Part shown: in pieces, positions 19,104 through 28,006 of the stretch
Numbering within the stretch: position 1 is the stretch's first letter
Layout: every line of letters starts with the position of its first letter
From: Aquipseudomonas guryensis
Lineage (GTDB): Bacteria; Pseudomonadota; Gammaproteobacteria; Pseudomonadales; Pseudomonadaceae
Assembly: GCF_014164785.1 (NCBI RefSeq)
Contig: NZ_JACJFN010000002.1
Span: 558,001-622,000, forward strand
Length of the DNA stretch: 64,000 bases
Direction: 5' to 3'
The notes under the pieces: generated by a model
The model's database searches: none
Told to the model about the DNA's origin: nothing
Seen by the model: the letters and a program-made list of their open reading frames with translations, nothing else
Position numbers and translations under genes: made by a program

Positions 19104-19373
19104 ATGACTCCGGAAATCGCCGTCGACCTGTTCCGTGAAGCGCTCTGGCTGACTGCTCTGATCGTCGGCCTGCTGGTTATGCCCAGCCTGCTGGTGGGCC
19201 TGCTGGTGGCCATGTTTCAGGCTGCGACACAGATTAACGAACAGACCCTGAGCTTCGTCCCGCGCCTGCTGGTGATGCTGCTCACCCTGATCTGGGCCGG
19301 ACCCTGGCTAGTACGCCAGCTGATGGAGTACACCCAGAACCTGATCCAGAACATCCCGCTGTTGATCGGCTGA
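19104..19373 (+). CDS. fliQ: Flagellar type III export gate protein FliQ
   Basis: An 89-residue protein with two membrane helices, the standard FliQ size. It packs around FliP in the export pore. Conserved features: TPEIAVDLFREALW at the start, LVGLLVAMFQAATQINEQTLSFVPR in the middle. The stop TGA shares its last base with the fliR start (TGATG). Confidence 0.97.
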   Translation: MTPEIAVDLFREALWLTALIVGLLVMPSLLVGLLVAMFQAATQINEQTLSFVPRLLVMLLTLIWAGPWLVRQLMEYTQNLIQNIPLLIG

Positions 19374-20149
19374 TGCTCGAACTGACCAACGCACAGATCG
19401 GCGGCTGGCTGGGGCAGTTCCTCCTGCCGCTGTTTCGGATCGCCTCGATGCTGATGGTCATGCCGGTGATCGGTACCCAACTGGTGCCGGCGCGGGTGCG
19501 CCTGTACCTGGCGCTGGCGATCTGCCTGGTGCTGGCACCGACCTTGCCGCCGATGCCGCAGGTCGACTCGGTGAGCCTGCAGTCGATGCTGCTGATTGGC
19601 GAACAGGTGCTGATCGGGGTGATGTTCGGCTTCGTTCTGCAGTTGTATTTCCACCTGTTCGCCGTGGCCGGACAGATCATCGCCATCCAGATGGGCCTGG
19701 GCTTCGCCTCCATGGTCGATCCGGCCAACGGCGTGTCGGTGCCGGTGCTCGGCCAGTTCCTGCTGATGCTGGTGACCTTGCTGTTTCTGGCCATGAATGG
19801 CCATCTGGTGGTGTTCGAGGTGCTCGCCGAGAGCTTCATCACCTTGCCGGTCGGGCAGGGTCTGCTGCTCGACCACTACTGGGAGCTGGCCGGCAAGCTC
19901 AGCTGGGTCATGGCCGCCGGCCTGCTGCTGTCGCTGCCGGTGGTGATCGCCCTGCTGGTGGTCAACCTGGCCTTCGGTGTGATGACCCGCGCGGCGCCGC
20001 AGTTGAACATCTTTTCCATCGGTTTTCCCCTGACCCTGGTGTTGGGGCTGTTCATTTTCTGGGTGGGCACCGCCGATTTCCTCGCACATTTCCAGATGTT
20101 CACCAGCGAGGCCCTGCAACTGCTGCGCGAACTGGCGCGGGTGAGGTAA
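19373..20149 (+). CDS. fliR: Flagellar type III export gate protein FliR
   Basis: A 258-residue polytopic inner-membrane protein, the single-copy subunit that closes the FliP5-FliQ4-FliR1 pore. Six or so hydrophobic segments are visible, together with the family segment GEQVLIGVMFGF and the QMGLGFASMVDP motif. It overlaps fliQ by one base and ends 3 bases before flhB. Confidence 0.96.
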   Translation: MLELTNAQIGGWLGQFLLPLFRIASMLMVMPVIGTQLVPARVRLYLALAICLVLAPTLPPMPQVDSVSLQSMLLIGEQVLIGVMFGFVLQLYFHLFAVAGQIIAIQMGLGFASMVDPANGVSVPVLGQFLLMLVTLLFLAMNGHLVVFEVLAESFITLPVGQGLLLDHYWELAGKLSWVMAAGLLLSLPVVIALLVVNLAFGVMTRAAPQLNIFSIGFPLTLVLGLFIFWVGTADFLAHFQMFTSEALQLLRELARVR

Positions 20150-20152
20150 CGC

Positions 20153-21289
20153 ATGGCGGAAAGCGAGAGCGGTGCCGACAAAAGCGAGGAACCCACTAGT
20201 AAGCGCCTGGAAGAGGCGCGCAAGAAGGGGCAGATTGCCCGCTCGCGGGAGCTCAATACCCTCGCGGTGACTCTGGCAGGTGCCATTGCGCTGCTGATGT
20301 TCGGCGCGCAGATGGGCGATGACCTGCTGGACATCATGCGTAGCAGCTTCAGCATGTCGCGCGAAGACCTGCTGGATGAGCGCAACATGTCTCTGCATTT
20401 GCTGGCAGCCGGTAAGGTGGCGCTGGAATTGATGCAGCCGTTTCTGATCGTGCTGCTGATTGCTTCCATTGTCGGCCCCATTGCCCTGGGCGGCTGGCTG
20501 TTCTCGGCTGAGGCCCTGCAGCCCAAGGCCAGCCGGATGAATCCCTTGGCAGGGCTCAAGCGCATGTTCTCGACCCATGCTTTGGTCGAGTTGCTCAAGG
20601 CCCTGGCCAAATTCGTCATCATCCTGCTGGTGGGGCTTGCAGTGCTTTCGGCTGACCAGGATGACCTGCTGGCCCTGGCCAATGAATCGGTCGACTCGGC
20701 CATTTTTCACGGTGCGCTGATCGTCGGCCAGAGCACCCTGTGGCTGGCCTGTGGTCTGATTCTTATCGCAGCAGTGGATGTGCCCTTTCAGCTCTGGGAT
20801 GCCAAGCAGAAGCTGATGATGACCAAGCAGGAAGTGCGCGACGAGTACAAGGACAGCGAGGGCAAGCCCGAGGTCAAGTCGAAGATCCGCCAGTTGCAGC
20901 GGCAGATGGCCGAGCGGCGCATGATGCAGCAGGTGCCGGAGGCCGACGTGGTGATTACCAACCCGACGCACTTCGCCGTGGCCCTCAAGTACGACCCGGC
21001 CAAGGGCAATGCGCCGGTGCTGCTGGCCAAGGGCGGCGACTTCCTGGCGCTGAAGATTCGTGAGATCGCCCAGGAGCACAAGGTTACCCTGCTCGAATCG
21101 CCCGCCTTGGCGCGGGCGGTGTACTTCTCCACCGAAATCGATCACGAAATTCCCGCCGGCCTCTACCTGGCCGTGGCCCAGGTGCTGGCCTACGTCTACC
21201 AGCTCAAGCAGTTCCGCGCCGGCAAGGGCAAGCGCCCAGGGCCGCTGCCGGATCTGCCGATTCCACCGGATCTGCGCCGCGACGATTAG
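20153..21289 (+). CDS. flhB: Flagellar export switch protein FlhB
   Basis: A 378-residue protein with four membrane segments in the N-terminal half and a cytosolic C-terminal domain. The self-cleavage motif NPTH is intact, with Asn270 at the cleavage site (TNPTHFAVAL), so the substrate switch controlled by FliK should work. The N terminus shows the charged EEPTSKRLEEARKKGQIARSRE start typical of the family. It is the last canonical gene before a muramidase-like gene and the separately promoted flhA. A second protein resembling only its C-terminal domain is encoded at 37326-37652. Confidence 0.97.
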   Translation: MAESESGADKSEEPTSKRLEEARKKGQIARSRELNTLAVTLAGAIALLMFGAQMGDDLLDIMRSSFSMSREDLLDERNMSLHLLAAGKVALELMQPFLIVLLIASIVGPIALGGWLFSAEALQPKASRMNPLAGLKRMFSTHALVELLKALAKFVIILLVGLAVLSADQDDLLALANESVDSAIFHGALIVGQSTLWLACGLILIAAVDVPFQLWDAKQKLMMTKQEVRDEYKDSEGKPEVKSKIRQLQRQMAERRMMQQVPEADVVITNPTHFAVALKYDPAKGNAPVLLAKGGDFLALKIREIAQEHKVTLLESPALARAVYFSTEIDHEIPAGLYLAVAQVLAYVYQLKQFRAGKGKRPGPLPDLPIPPDLRRDD

Positions 21290-21356
21290 TGCGCTGCACG
21301 TTCGTCGCCTGCCTTTGACAGCTCTGCCGTGCGACCTACACCTGCTAGTAGGTCGG

Positions 21357-21372
21357 TGGCCTTGCCGTTGCC
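21357..21372 (+). promoter_or_regulatory. Weak sigma-54-like site upstream of the muramidase-like gene
   Basis: TGGCCTTGCCGTTGCC keeps GG (21358-21359), 10 bases, GC (21370-21371) and TTGC, but the -24 box departs from consensus after TGGC. It is 49 bases before the ATG of the next gene. It could be chance in a GC-rich gap. Confidence 0.3.
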
Positions 21373-21420
21373 GTGGTACTGAACCTGAACGGAGTCAGAT
21401 CACTCGCTACGGAGCATCCC

Positions 21421-22245
21421 ATGGCCAGAATTGCCCTCACGAGCGCCCTGCGCGGCGAATACGAACACCTCTTCAACAGCTGCCAGATCCGTCCGGCCAA
21501 GGCCGGCGAGGTCGAAGCCCTGATCGATAAATTGAATGGCAACCGCGCCAGATACCAGCAGGTCGGTCAGGCCCTAGGTGTGCCCTGGGGCTTTATCGCG
21601 GTGGTGCACAATATGGAAAGCAGTCAAAGCTTCACCGGCCACCTGCACAACGGCGATCCACTCACGGCGCGTACCGTGCAGGTACCCGCCGGGCGGCCGA
21701 AGAGCGGAAATCCGCCCTTTACCTGGGAGGAGAGCGCCGAAGATGCCCTGCTGCTGAAGAAACTGGGCGCGATGACCGACTGGAGTCTGGCCGGTACGCT
21801 CTACCAATTGGAGTTATACAACGGCTTCGGCTACCGCCTGCACCACCCGCATGTGCTGACGCCCTATCTGTGGAGTTACTCCAATCACTACAACAGCGGT
21901 AAATATGTGGCCGATGGCACCTGGTCCGACAGCGCGGTTTCCAGGCAATGTGGCGCCGCTGTGTTGCTGCGGCGCATGGCCGAGCGCGGCCTGACCGAGT
22001 TCGCCGATCAGCCAAAACCCGTGGTGGCAACGGTGCCGTTGGTAGGGGCTTACTCGATGAGTGCGTCCACCGATCCACTCCAGACGCGGCGGGTCGAGGT
22101 CCTTCAGGCTTGGCTGAATACCTTTCCTGGAATTTTCGTCAAGGTCGACGGCATCCCCGGCAAGCGCACTTCCGAGGCTTACCAGTTGGTGACGGGTAGT
22201 TACCTGCCGGGCGATCCACGGGCGCGTCAGCGCATTGCCGCCTAG
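21421..22245 (+). CDS. Muramidase-like protein with C-terminal peptidoglycan-binding segment
   Basis: A 274-residue protein between flhB and flhA. The N-terminal two thirds look like a lysozyme/endolysin-type fold seen in phage and bacterial hypothetical proteins. Glu66 in HNMESSQSF is the candidate catalytic acid, followed by HLHNGDPLTARTVQVPAGRP, a Phe-Thr-Trp-Glu motif, and NGFGYR...PYLWSYSNHY. The C-terminal part (about 215-265) resembles a peptidoglycan-binding repeat (LQAWLNTFPG, VDGIPGKRTSEAYQ). No signal peptide or membrane segment is visible, so if it reaches the wall it needs another route, or it may be phage-derived. The start at 21421 is chosen by homologous appearance; an upstream frame start at 21373 is GTG. 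It is probably in the flhB transcript or weakly self-promoted. Function is inferred, not shown. Confidence 0.7.
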   Translation: MARIALTSALRGEYEHLFNSCQIRPAKAGEVEALIDKLNGNRARYQQVGQALGVPWGFIAVVHNMESSQSFTGHLHNGDPLTARTVQVPAGRPKSGNPPFTWEESAEDALLLKKLGAMTDWSLAGTLYQLELYNGFGYRLHHPHVLTPYLWSYSNHYNSGKYVADGTWSDSAVSRQCGAAVLLRRMAERGLTEFADQPKPVVATVPLVGAYSMSASTDPLQTRRVEVLQAWLNTFPGIFVKVDGIPGKRTSEAYQLVTGSYLPGDPRARQRIAA

Positions 22246-22252
22246 CCGCTGA

Positions 22253-22285
22253 GCCGTCCTGTAATAAGCAGGGCGGCCCTTGTTT
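22253..22285 (+). terminator. Terminator after the muramidase-like gene
   Basis: GCCGTCCTG (22253-22261) pairs with CAGGGCGGC (22269-22277) with one G-T pair and a 7-base loop, followed by CCTTGTTT. It closes the unit begun at fliL. Confidence 0.65.
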
Positions 22286-22314
22286 CGCGGGTGCTGCAGG
22301 CTCGTCGAGCAAAT

Positions 22315-22330
22315 TGGAATGCTTCTTGCC
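22315..22330 (+). promoter_or_regulatory. Sigma-54 promoter of flhA-flhF-fleN-fliA
   Basis: TGGAATGCTTCTTGCC has GG (22316-22317), 10 bases, GC (22328-22329). The -12 box is good, the -24 box is TGGAAT. It lies 58 bases before the flhA start. Sigma-54/FleQ control of flhA is known in P. aeruginosa. Confidence 0.78.
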
Positions 22331-22387
22331 ATAACCTCAGCACGGCGCGCTTTCGCGTCAAAAGATTGAATAGGCTGGGGAAAACAA

Positions 22388-24517
22388 GTGGCAGTGGATC
22401 GCGCGCAAATCATCGGTGACGTACGCACCAACCTGTCGGGATTACGCCACGGCAATCTGGGCATCCCGCTGATGCTGCTGGTCATGCTCGCCATGGTCAT
22501 GCTGCCGATCCCGCCATTTCTGCTCGACGTGCTGTTTACCTTCAGTATTGCCCTGTCCATCGTGGTCCTGCTGGTGGCGATCTATTCCTTGCGCCCGCTG
22601 GATTTTGCCGTGTTCCCGACCGTGCTGCTGGCCGCGACGCTGCTGCGTCTGGCGTTGAACGTGGCGTCCACGCGGGTGGTGCTGTTGCATGGCCAGGACG
22701 GTCACGATGCTGCCGGTAAGGTGATTCAGGCCTTTGGTGAGGTGGTGATCGGCGGTAACTACGTGGTCGGTGCGGTGGTGTTCGCCATCCTCATGATCAT
22801 CAACTTCGTGGTGGTTACCAAAGGCGCCGGACGCATTTCCGAGGTGAGCGCACGCTTCACCCTGGATGCCATGCCCGGCAAGCAGATGGCCATCGACGCC
22901 GACCTCAACTCCGGCCTGATCGACCAGGCGGAAGCCAAGCGCCGGCGTACCGAAGTGTCCCAGGAAGCCGACTTCTATGGCTCTATGGACGGTGCCAGCA
23001 AGTTTGTCCGCGGTGACGCCATTGCCGGTCTGCTGATTCTGTTCATCAACCTGATCGGCGGCATCGCCATCGGCATGTTCCAGCACGACCTGGCTTTTGC
23101 CGATGCTGGGCGCATCTACACGCTGCTGACCATCGGTGACGGTCTGGTGGCGCAGATTCCCTCGCTGTTGCTGTCCACTGCGGCGGCAATCATGGTCACC
23201 CGCGTGTCGACCTCGGAAGACATGGGCGCCCAGGTGGGCCGGCAGATGTTCGCTTCGCCGCGCGCACTGGCGGTCGCCGCGGCCATCATGATTGCCATGG
23301 GCCTGGTGCCGGGCATGCCGCATTTCTCCTTCATTAGCCTCGGCCTTGCGGCTGCTGGCGCCGCCTACTGGATCGCCAACAAGCAGCGCAAGGGCAAGGA
23401 AGAAGAGGTCAAGGAAGTCCAGCGCCAGCAGGAGCTGCTGCCGGCGCAGCGCGCCCAGGAGGTCAAGGAGTTGGGCTGGGACGACGTCACCCCGGTAGAC
23501 ATGGTCGGCCTGGAGGTGGGCTATCGCCTGATCCCGCTGGTCGATCGGGCCCAGGGTGGGCAGCTGCTGGCGCGGATCAAGGGGGTACGCAAGAAGCTGT
23601 CCCAGGAAATGGGCTTCCTGATGCCCTCGGTGCATATCCGCGACAACCTCGACCTGTTGCCCAACGCCTACCGCCTGACCCTGATGGGCGTCAGCGTGGC
23701 CGAGGCCGAGGTCTACCCGGAGCGTGAGCTGGCAATCAATCCGGGGCAGGTGTTCGGCACCCTCAACGGCATCGCCGCCAAGGACCCGGCGTTCGGCCTG
23801 GAGGCGGTGTGGATCGATCCGACCCAGCGCGACCAGGCGCAATCACTCGGCTACACGGTGGTGGACGCCAGCACCGTGGTCGCCACGCACCTCAACCAGG
23901 TGCTGCACAAACACGCCCATGAACTGCTCGGCCATGAGGAAGTGCAGCAGCTGCTGCAACTGCTGGCCAAGAGCTCGCCGAAGCTGGCCGAAGAGCTGGT
24001 GCCGGGCCTGGTGTCGCTGTCGACCCTGCTCAAGGTGCTGCAGGCCTTGCTGCAGGAGCAGGTGCCGGTGCGCGACATCCGCACCATCGCCGAAGCCATC
24101 GCCAATGTGGCGCCAAAGAGTCAAGATCCCGCCGCGATGGTCGCCGCGGTGCGTGTCGCGCTGGCCCGTGCAATCGTGCAAAGCGTTGTGGGACTAGAGC
24201 CGGAGCTGCCTGTGATCACCCTGGAGCCCAGGTTGGAACAGATATTGCTCAATAGCCTGCAGAAGGCCGGTCAGGGCTCCGAGGATGGCATCCTCCTCGA
24301 ACCTGGCATGGCCGAAAAGCTGCAACGCTCCCTGGTGGAAGCGGCGCAGCGCCAGGAAATGCTCGGCAAACCAGTGATACTGCTGGTGGCCGGCCCGGTT
24401 CGGGCGATGCTCTCGCGCTTTGCGCGGCTCGCAGTACCCAGCATGCATGTCCTGGCTTATCAGGAAATACCGGATAACAAGCAGGTCACGATCGTTGCCA
24501 CGGTCGGCCAGAACTGA
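22388..24517 (+). CDS. flhA: Flagellar export gate protein FlhA
   Basis: A 709-residue protein with about eight membrane segments in the N-terminal half and a large cytosolic C-terminal domain that forms the nonameric docking ring. Conserved parts: the loop with DAMPGKQMAIDADLNSGLIDQAEAK cut here into MPGKQMAIDADL and AKRRRTEV, and the C-terminal LTLEPRLEQIL segment. The start is GTG at 22388, with GGGG at 22377-22380. A second GTG at 22394 would give a start closer to the P. aeruginosa protein, so the exact start is uncertain by two codons. It begins the operon that continues into flhF and probably on to fliA. Confidence 0.96.
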   Translation: MAVDRAQIIGDVRTNLSGLRHGNLGIPLMLLVMLAMVMLPIPPFLLDVLFTFSIALSIVVLLVAIYSLRPLDFAVFPTVLLAATLLRLALNVASTRVVLLHGQDGHDAAGKVIQAFGEVVIGGNYVVGAVVFAILMIINFVVVTKGAGRISEVSARFTLDAMPGKQMAIDADLNSGLIDQAEAKRRRTEVSQEADFYGSMDGASKFVRGDAIAGLLILFINLIGGIAIGMFQHDLAFADAGRIYTLLTIGDGLVAQIPSLLLSTAAAIMVTRVSTSEDMGAQVGRQMFASPRALAVAAAIMIAMGLVPGMPHFSFISLGLAAAGAAYWIANKQRKGKEEEVKEVQRQQELLPAQRAQEVKELGWDDVTPVDMVGLEVGYRLIPLVDRAQGGQLLARIKGVRKKLSQEMGFLMPSVHIRDNLDLLPNAYRLTLMGVSVAEAEVYPERELAINPGQVFGTLNGIAAKDPAFGLEAVWIDPTQRDQAQSLGYTVVDASTVVATHLNQVLHKHAHELLGHEEVQQLLQLLAKSSPKLAEELVPGLVSLSTLLKVLQALLQEQVPVRDIRTIAEAIANVAPKSQDPAAMVAAVRVALARAIVQSVVGLEPELPVITLEPRLEQILLNSLQKAGQGSEDGILLEPGMAEKLQRSLVEAAQRQEMLGKPVILLVAGPVRAMLSRFARLAVPSMHVLAYQEIPDNKQVTIVATVGQN

Positions 24518-24529
24518 GGGTTCTAAGCC

Positions 24530-25855
24530 ATGCAAGTCAAACGCTTCTTCGCCGCCGATATGCGTCAAGCCATGAAACTGGTGCGCGATGAGCTGGGCGC
24601 CGACGCTGCCATCATCGGCAACCGTCGGGTGGCCGGCGGTGTCGAGCTGACTGCCGCGCTGGACTATCAGCTGCCGGCCGAGCCGGTGCGCCAGCCTAAC
24701 CCGGCGCTGGAGGCCGAGCTGCGCAAGACCCAGGCGAAGATCGCCAATGCCCAGGCCGACCTGACCAGCCGGGCGATTGCCGACGAGCGTAAGGATCGCC
24801 AGCTGTTCGCCAACGAATCGATCATCGCCCCCGAACTGCCTGCCTCCCTGGTCAAGCCGCAGCGCCCGGCAGCCCCGCAGGCGGCACCCGTCGCGGCTCG
24901 TCCGAGCGCAGACCAGGGCGCCATCGATGCCATGCGCTTCGAGCTGCATGGCCTGCGTGAACTGATCGAAGTGCAGCTGGGCTCGATTGCCTGGGGTCAG
25001 CTGCAGACCCGCAAGCCGCAACAGGCCAACCTGTGGCGTCGCCTGCAGCGCATGGGCCTGTCCGCAGAAATTTCCAAGGCGCTGCTGGAGCGTGTTGCCA
25101 AGGTGGCCGAGCCGCGCCAGGCCTGGCGCATGCTGCTGGCGCACCTGGCCCACGCGATCAAGACGCCGAAAGTAGAGCCGCTGGAGGAGGGTGGCGTGAT
25201 CGCCCTGGTCGGCCCGGCCGGCATGGGCAAGACCACCACCCTGGCCAAGCTGGCGGCGCGTTATGTGCTCAAGTACGGCCCGCAGAGTATTGCCCTGGTG
25301 AGCATGGACAGCTTCCGTATCGGTGCCCAGGAGCAGCTGAAGACCCTCGGCCGTATCCTCGATGTCTCGGTGACCCTGGTCGATCCGGGCCAGTCGCTGG
25401 TCCAGGCCCTGGCGCCGCTGGCGCGCAAACGCGTGGTGCTGATCGATACCGCCGGCCTGCCGGCCAACGATCCGGCCCTGCGCATGCAGCTGGAAAGCCT
25501 CGCCGGGCGCGGCGTGAATGCCAAAAATTACCTGGTGCTGGCCGCCACCAGCCAGAGCCAAGTGCTCAAGGCGGCCTACCATAGTTACAAGCGCTGCGGC
25601 CTGGCCGGTTGCATCCTGAGCAAACTGGATGAAGCCACCAGCCTTGGCGAAGTTTTAGGGCTGGCTATCAGCCAGCATCTACCGGTAGCCTATCTAACTG
25701 ATGGGCCGAAGATTCCGGACGATGTGCAGGTGCCGCGCAGCCACCAACTGGTGAGCCGGGCTGTCAGCCTGCAAACCGCAGAAGATCCGAGCGAAGAAGC
25801 CATGGCGGATGTATTCGCCGGCCTGTACCACAATCCGGCCAGGCGAGCGGGTTAG
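24530..25855 (+). CDS. flhF: Flagellar placement GTPase FlhF
   Basis: A 441-residue SRP-type GTPase that marks the cell pole as the site of flagellum assembly. The N-terminal basic domain (MQVKRFFAADMRQAMKLV) and Ala/Gln-rich linker are followed by the NG domain (about 190-430). G1 motif: VGPAGMGKTTTLAKLA; further motifs: SMDSFRIGAQEQL, a DTAGL box, and a LSKLDEATSLG box. It is 12 bases after flhA and about 96 bases before fleN, its functional antagonist in flagellar number control. Confidence 0.97.
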   Translation: MQVKRFFAADMRQAMKLVRDELGADAAIIGNRRVAGGVELTAALDYQLPAEPVRQPNPALEAELRKTQAKIANAQADLTSRAIADERKDRQLFANESIIAPELPASLVKPQRPAAPQAAPVAARPSADQGAIDAMRFELHGLRELIEVQLGSIAWGQLQTRKPQQANLWRRLQRMGLSAEISKALLERVAKVAEPRQAWRMLLAHLAHAIKTPKVEPLEEGGVIALVGPAGMGKTTTLAKLAARYVLKYGPQSIALVSMDSFRIGAQEQLKTLGRILDVSVTLVDPGQSLVQALAPLARKRVVLIDTAGLPANDPALRMQLESLAGRGVNAKNYLVLAATSQSQVLKAAYHSYKRCGLAGCILSKLDEATSLGEVLGLAISQHLPVAYLTDGPKIPDDVQVPRSHQLVSRAVSLQTAEDPSEEAMADVFAGLYHNPARRAG

Positions 25856-25951
25856 GGCAGGCGGTAGCGGCCAAGGCGATCTAGTGTTGAGGAAAGGTCG
25901 GTGTAGTTGCCCGATCAGCCCAGTCCAGGCAAGACAAGGTGTGTAGAAAAC

Positions 25952-26785
25952 ATGGGTAGTTTGCATCCCGTACAGGTGATTGCAGTGACCGGCGGCAAAG
26001 GTGGCGTCGGCAAGACCAACGTATCGGTGAATCTGTCGCTGGCGCTGGCCGATCTCGGCCGCAGGGTCATGCTGATGGACGCCGACCTTGGCCTGGCCAA
26101 CGTCGACGTGCTGCTCGGCCTGACGGCAAAGCGCACCCTGGCCGACGTAATATCCGGCGAGTGTGACCTCAAGGACGTGCTGATCCAGGGGCCCGGCGGC
26201 ATTCGTATCGTGCCGGCGGCTTCTGGCACGCAGAGCATGGTGCAACTGACGCCCATGCAGCATGCCGGTCTGATCCAGGCCTTCAGTGACATCAGCGATA
26301 ACCTCGACGTGCTGGTGATCGATACCGCCGCCGGGATCGGTGATGGCGTAGTCAGCTTCGTTCGCGCGGCCCAGGAAGTGATAGTCGTGGTTTGCGATGA
26401 ACCGACCTCGATCACCGACGCCTATGCCCTGATCAAGCTGCTCAACCGCGACTACGGTATGAGTCGTTTCCGGGTTCTGGCCAATATGGCCCACAGCCCG
26501 CAGGAAGGTCGCAACCTCTTTGCTAAGCTGACTAAAGTGACGGACCGTTTCCTCGACGTGGCCCTGCAATACGTGGGTGCCGTGCCGTACGACGAGTCAG
26601 TCCGCAAGGCCGTGCAGAAGCAGCGCGCGGTCTATGAAGCTTTCCCGCGCTCGAAGTGCGCACTGGCGTTCAAGGCGATCGCCCAGAAAGTCGACACCTG
26701 GCCCTTACCGGCCAACCCGCGCGGCCATCTGGAATTTTTCGTCGAACGTTTGGTGCAGCAACCGATCGCGGGAACGGCGGTATGA
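25952..26785 (+). CDS. fleN: Flagellar number regulator FleN (FlhG, MinD-like ATPase)
   Basis: A 277-residue MinD/ParA-type ATPase that binds FleQ and keeps flagellar number to one. The deviant Walker A GGKGGVGKTN, the switch segment LMDADLGLANVDVLLG and the DTAAGIGD motif are all present. The ATG at 25952 agrees with the P. aeruginosa protein from MGS onward. The frame is open upstream to a TTG at 25907 that has AGGAAAGG at 25890-25897, so a 15-residue longer form is possible. The 3' end overlaps fliA by four bases (ATGA). Confidence 0.95.
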   Translation: MGSLHPVQVIAVTGGKGGVGKTNVSVNLSLALADLGRRVMLMDADLGLANVDVLLGLTAKRTLADVISGECDLKDVLIQGPGGIRIVPAASGTQSMVQLTPMQHAGLIQAFSDISDNLDVLVIDTAAGIGDGVVSFVRAAQEVIVVVCDEPTSITDAYALIKLLNRDYGMSRFRVLANMAHSPQEGRNLFAKLTKVTDRFLDVALQYVGAVPYDESVRKAVQKQRAVYEAFPRSKCALAFKAIAQKVDTWPLPANPRGHLEFFVERLVQQPIAGTAV

Positions 26786-27531
26786 CAGCAGCAGCCAGTG
26801 GACTCCGTATGTACAACAAGGCGCAGGCGCAGGATTCCCAGCACCAGCTGATTGAGCGCTACGGGCCGCTGGTCAAGCGCATTGCCTACCACCTGCTGGC
26901 GCGACTGCCAGCCAGCGTGCAGGTGGATGATCTGATCCAGGCCGGCATGATCGGTCTGCTCGAAGCCTCGAAGAAATATGACGGAGGCAAGGGCGCCAGT
27001 TTCGAAACCTACGCCGGCATCCGCATCCGTGGTGCCATGCTCGATGAGGTGCGCAAGGGGGACTGGGCGCCGCGCTCGGTACACCGCAACACCCGCATGG
27101 TCAGTGATGCGATCCGTACGATTGAAGCAAGAACGGGCCGAGACGCTAAAGATCAAGAGGTTGCGGCCGAACTCCAATTGAGTCTCGAGGATTACTACGG
27201 CATTCTTGGCGACACTTTGGGCAGCCGCCTGTTCAGCTTCGACGACCTGATGCAGGACGGTGAACATGGCGGCATGCATGAAGACACCGGGAGCACCCAG
27301 ACCGAACCTCTGCATGAGCTGGAAGACGAGCGCTTCCAGTCGGCGCTGGCCGATGCCATCGCCAATCTGCCGGAGCGCGAACGCCTGGTTTTGGCGCTGT
27401 ACTACGACGAAGAACTGAATCTCAAGGAAATCGGTGAGGTCCTGGGAGTCAGTGAGTCCCGTGTCAGCCAGCTGCACAGCCAGTGCGCCGCACGTTTGCG
27501 CGCGCGTCTGGGTGAGTGGCGGGCCAGCTGA
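26782..27531 (+). CDS. fliA: Flagellar sigma factor FliA (sigma-28)
   Basis: A 249-residue group 3 sigma factor (P. aeruginosa FliA is 247). It directs late genes such as flagellin and chemotaxis genes. Region 2 (LVKRIAYHLLARLP, DLIQAGMIGLLEA, FETYAGIRIRGAMLDEVR), region 3 and region 4 (LPERERLVLALYYDEELNLKEIGEVLGVSESRVSQ, split here as the YYDEELNLKEIG and VSESRVSQLH motifs) are complete. The start is the ATG inside the fleN stop, with GGGAACGG upstream. Likely targets in this window are the sites before parP and the methyl-accepting protein gene. Confidence 0.97.
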   Translation: MTAAASGLRMYNKAQAQDSQHQLIERYGPLVKRIAYHLLARLPASVQVDDLIQAGMIGLLEASKKYDGGKGASFETYAGIRIRGAMLDEVRKGDWAPRSVHRNTRMVSDAIRTIEARTGRDAKDQEVAAELQLSLEDYYGILGDTLGSRLFSFDDLMQDGEHGGMHEDTGSTQTEPLHELEDERFQSALADAIANLPERERLVLALYYDEELNLKEIGEVLGVSESRVSQLHSQCAARLRARLGEWRAS

Positions 27532-27600
27532 AGGGCTACCGGTTTCACGATTGCGGCGTCCCCGGGGGCCGGTGACGTTTAAGACTGTACGGAGGTCGAC

Positions 27601-27987
27601 TTGGACAAGAACATGAAAATCCTCATCGTTGATGACTTCTCGACGATGCGACGGATCATCAAGAACCTCTTGCGTGATTTGGGATTTACCAACACCGCCG
27701 AGGCGGATGACGGAGTCACGGCATTGCCGATGCTGCAGAGTGGCAGCTTCGACTTTCTGGTGACCGACTGGAACATGCCCGGCATGACCGGCATCGACCT
27801 GTTGCGCGCGGTGCGAGCCGACGATCGCCTGAAAACCCTGCCGGTGCTGATGGTGACGGCCGAGGCCAAGCGTGACCAGATCATCGAGGCCGCGCAGGCC
27901 GGCGTGAATGGCTACGTGGTCAAGCCGTTCACGGCTCAGGTGCTGAAGGAGAAGATCGAAAAGATCTTCGAGCGGGTTAATGGCTGA
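27601..27987 (+). CDS. cheY: Chemotaxis response regulator CheY
   Basis: A stand-alone receiver domain that binds FliM when phosphorylated by CheA. GGAGG at 27591-27595 is ideally placed (5 bases) for a TTG start at 27601, giving 128 residues. The usual ATG start of Pseudomonas CheY is four codons later at 27613 (124 residues), 17 bases from that site. Counting from the ATG, the acidic pair is D7-D8, the phospho-acceptor D52 (VTDWNMPGM), the conserved Thr is in LMVTAEAK and the Lys in VVKPF. It begins the cheY-cheZ-cheA-cheB-motCD cluster. Confidence 0.96.
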   Translation: MDKNMKILIVDDFSTMRRIIKNLLRDLGFTNTAEADDGVTALPMLQSGSFDFLVTDWNMPGMTGIDLLRAVRADDRLKTLPVLMVTAEAKRDQIIEAAQAGVNGYVVKPFTAQVLKEKIEKIFERVNG

Positions 27988-28006
27988 TGTTCGCCACGAG
28001 GGCGCT

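Noticed and set aside
27568..27575. GCCGGTGA, possible FliA -10 before cheY
   Set aside because: No matching -35 element at the required distance; probably chance inside a GC-rich gap.
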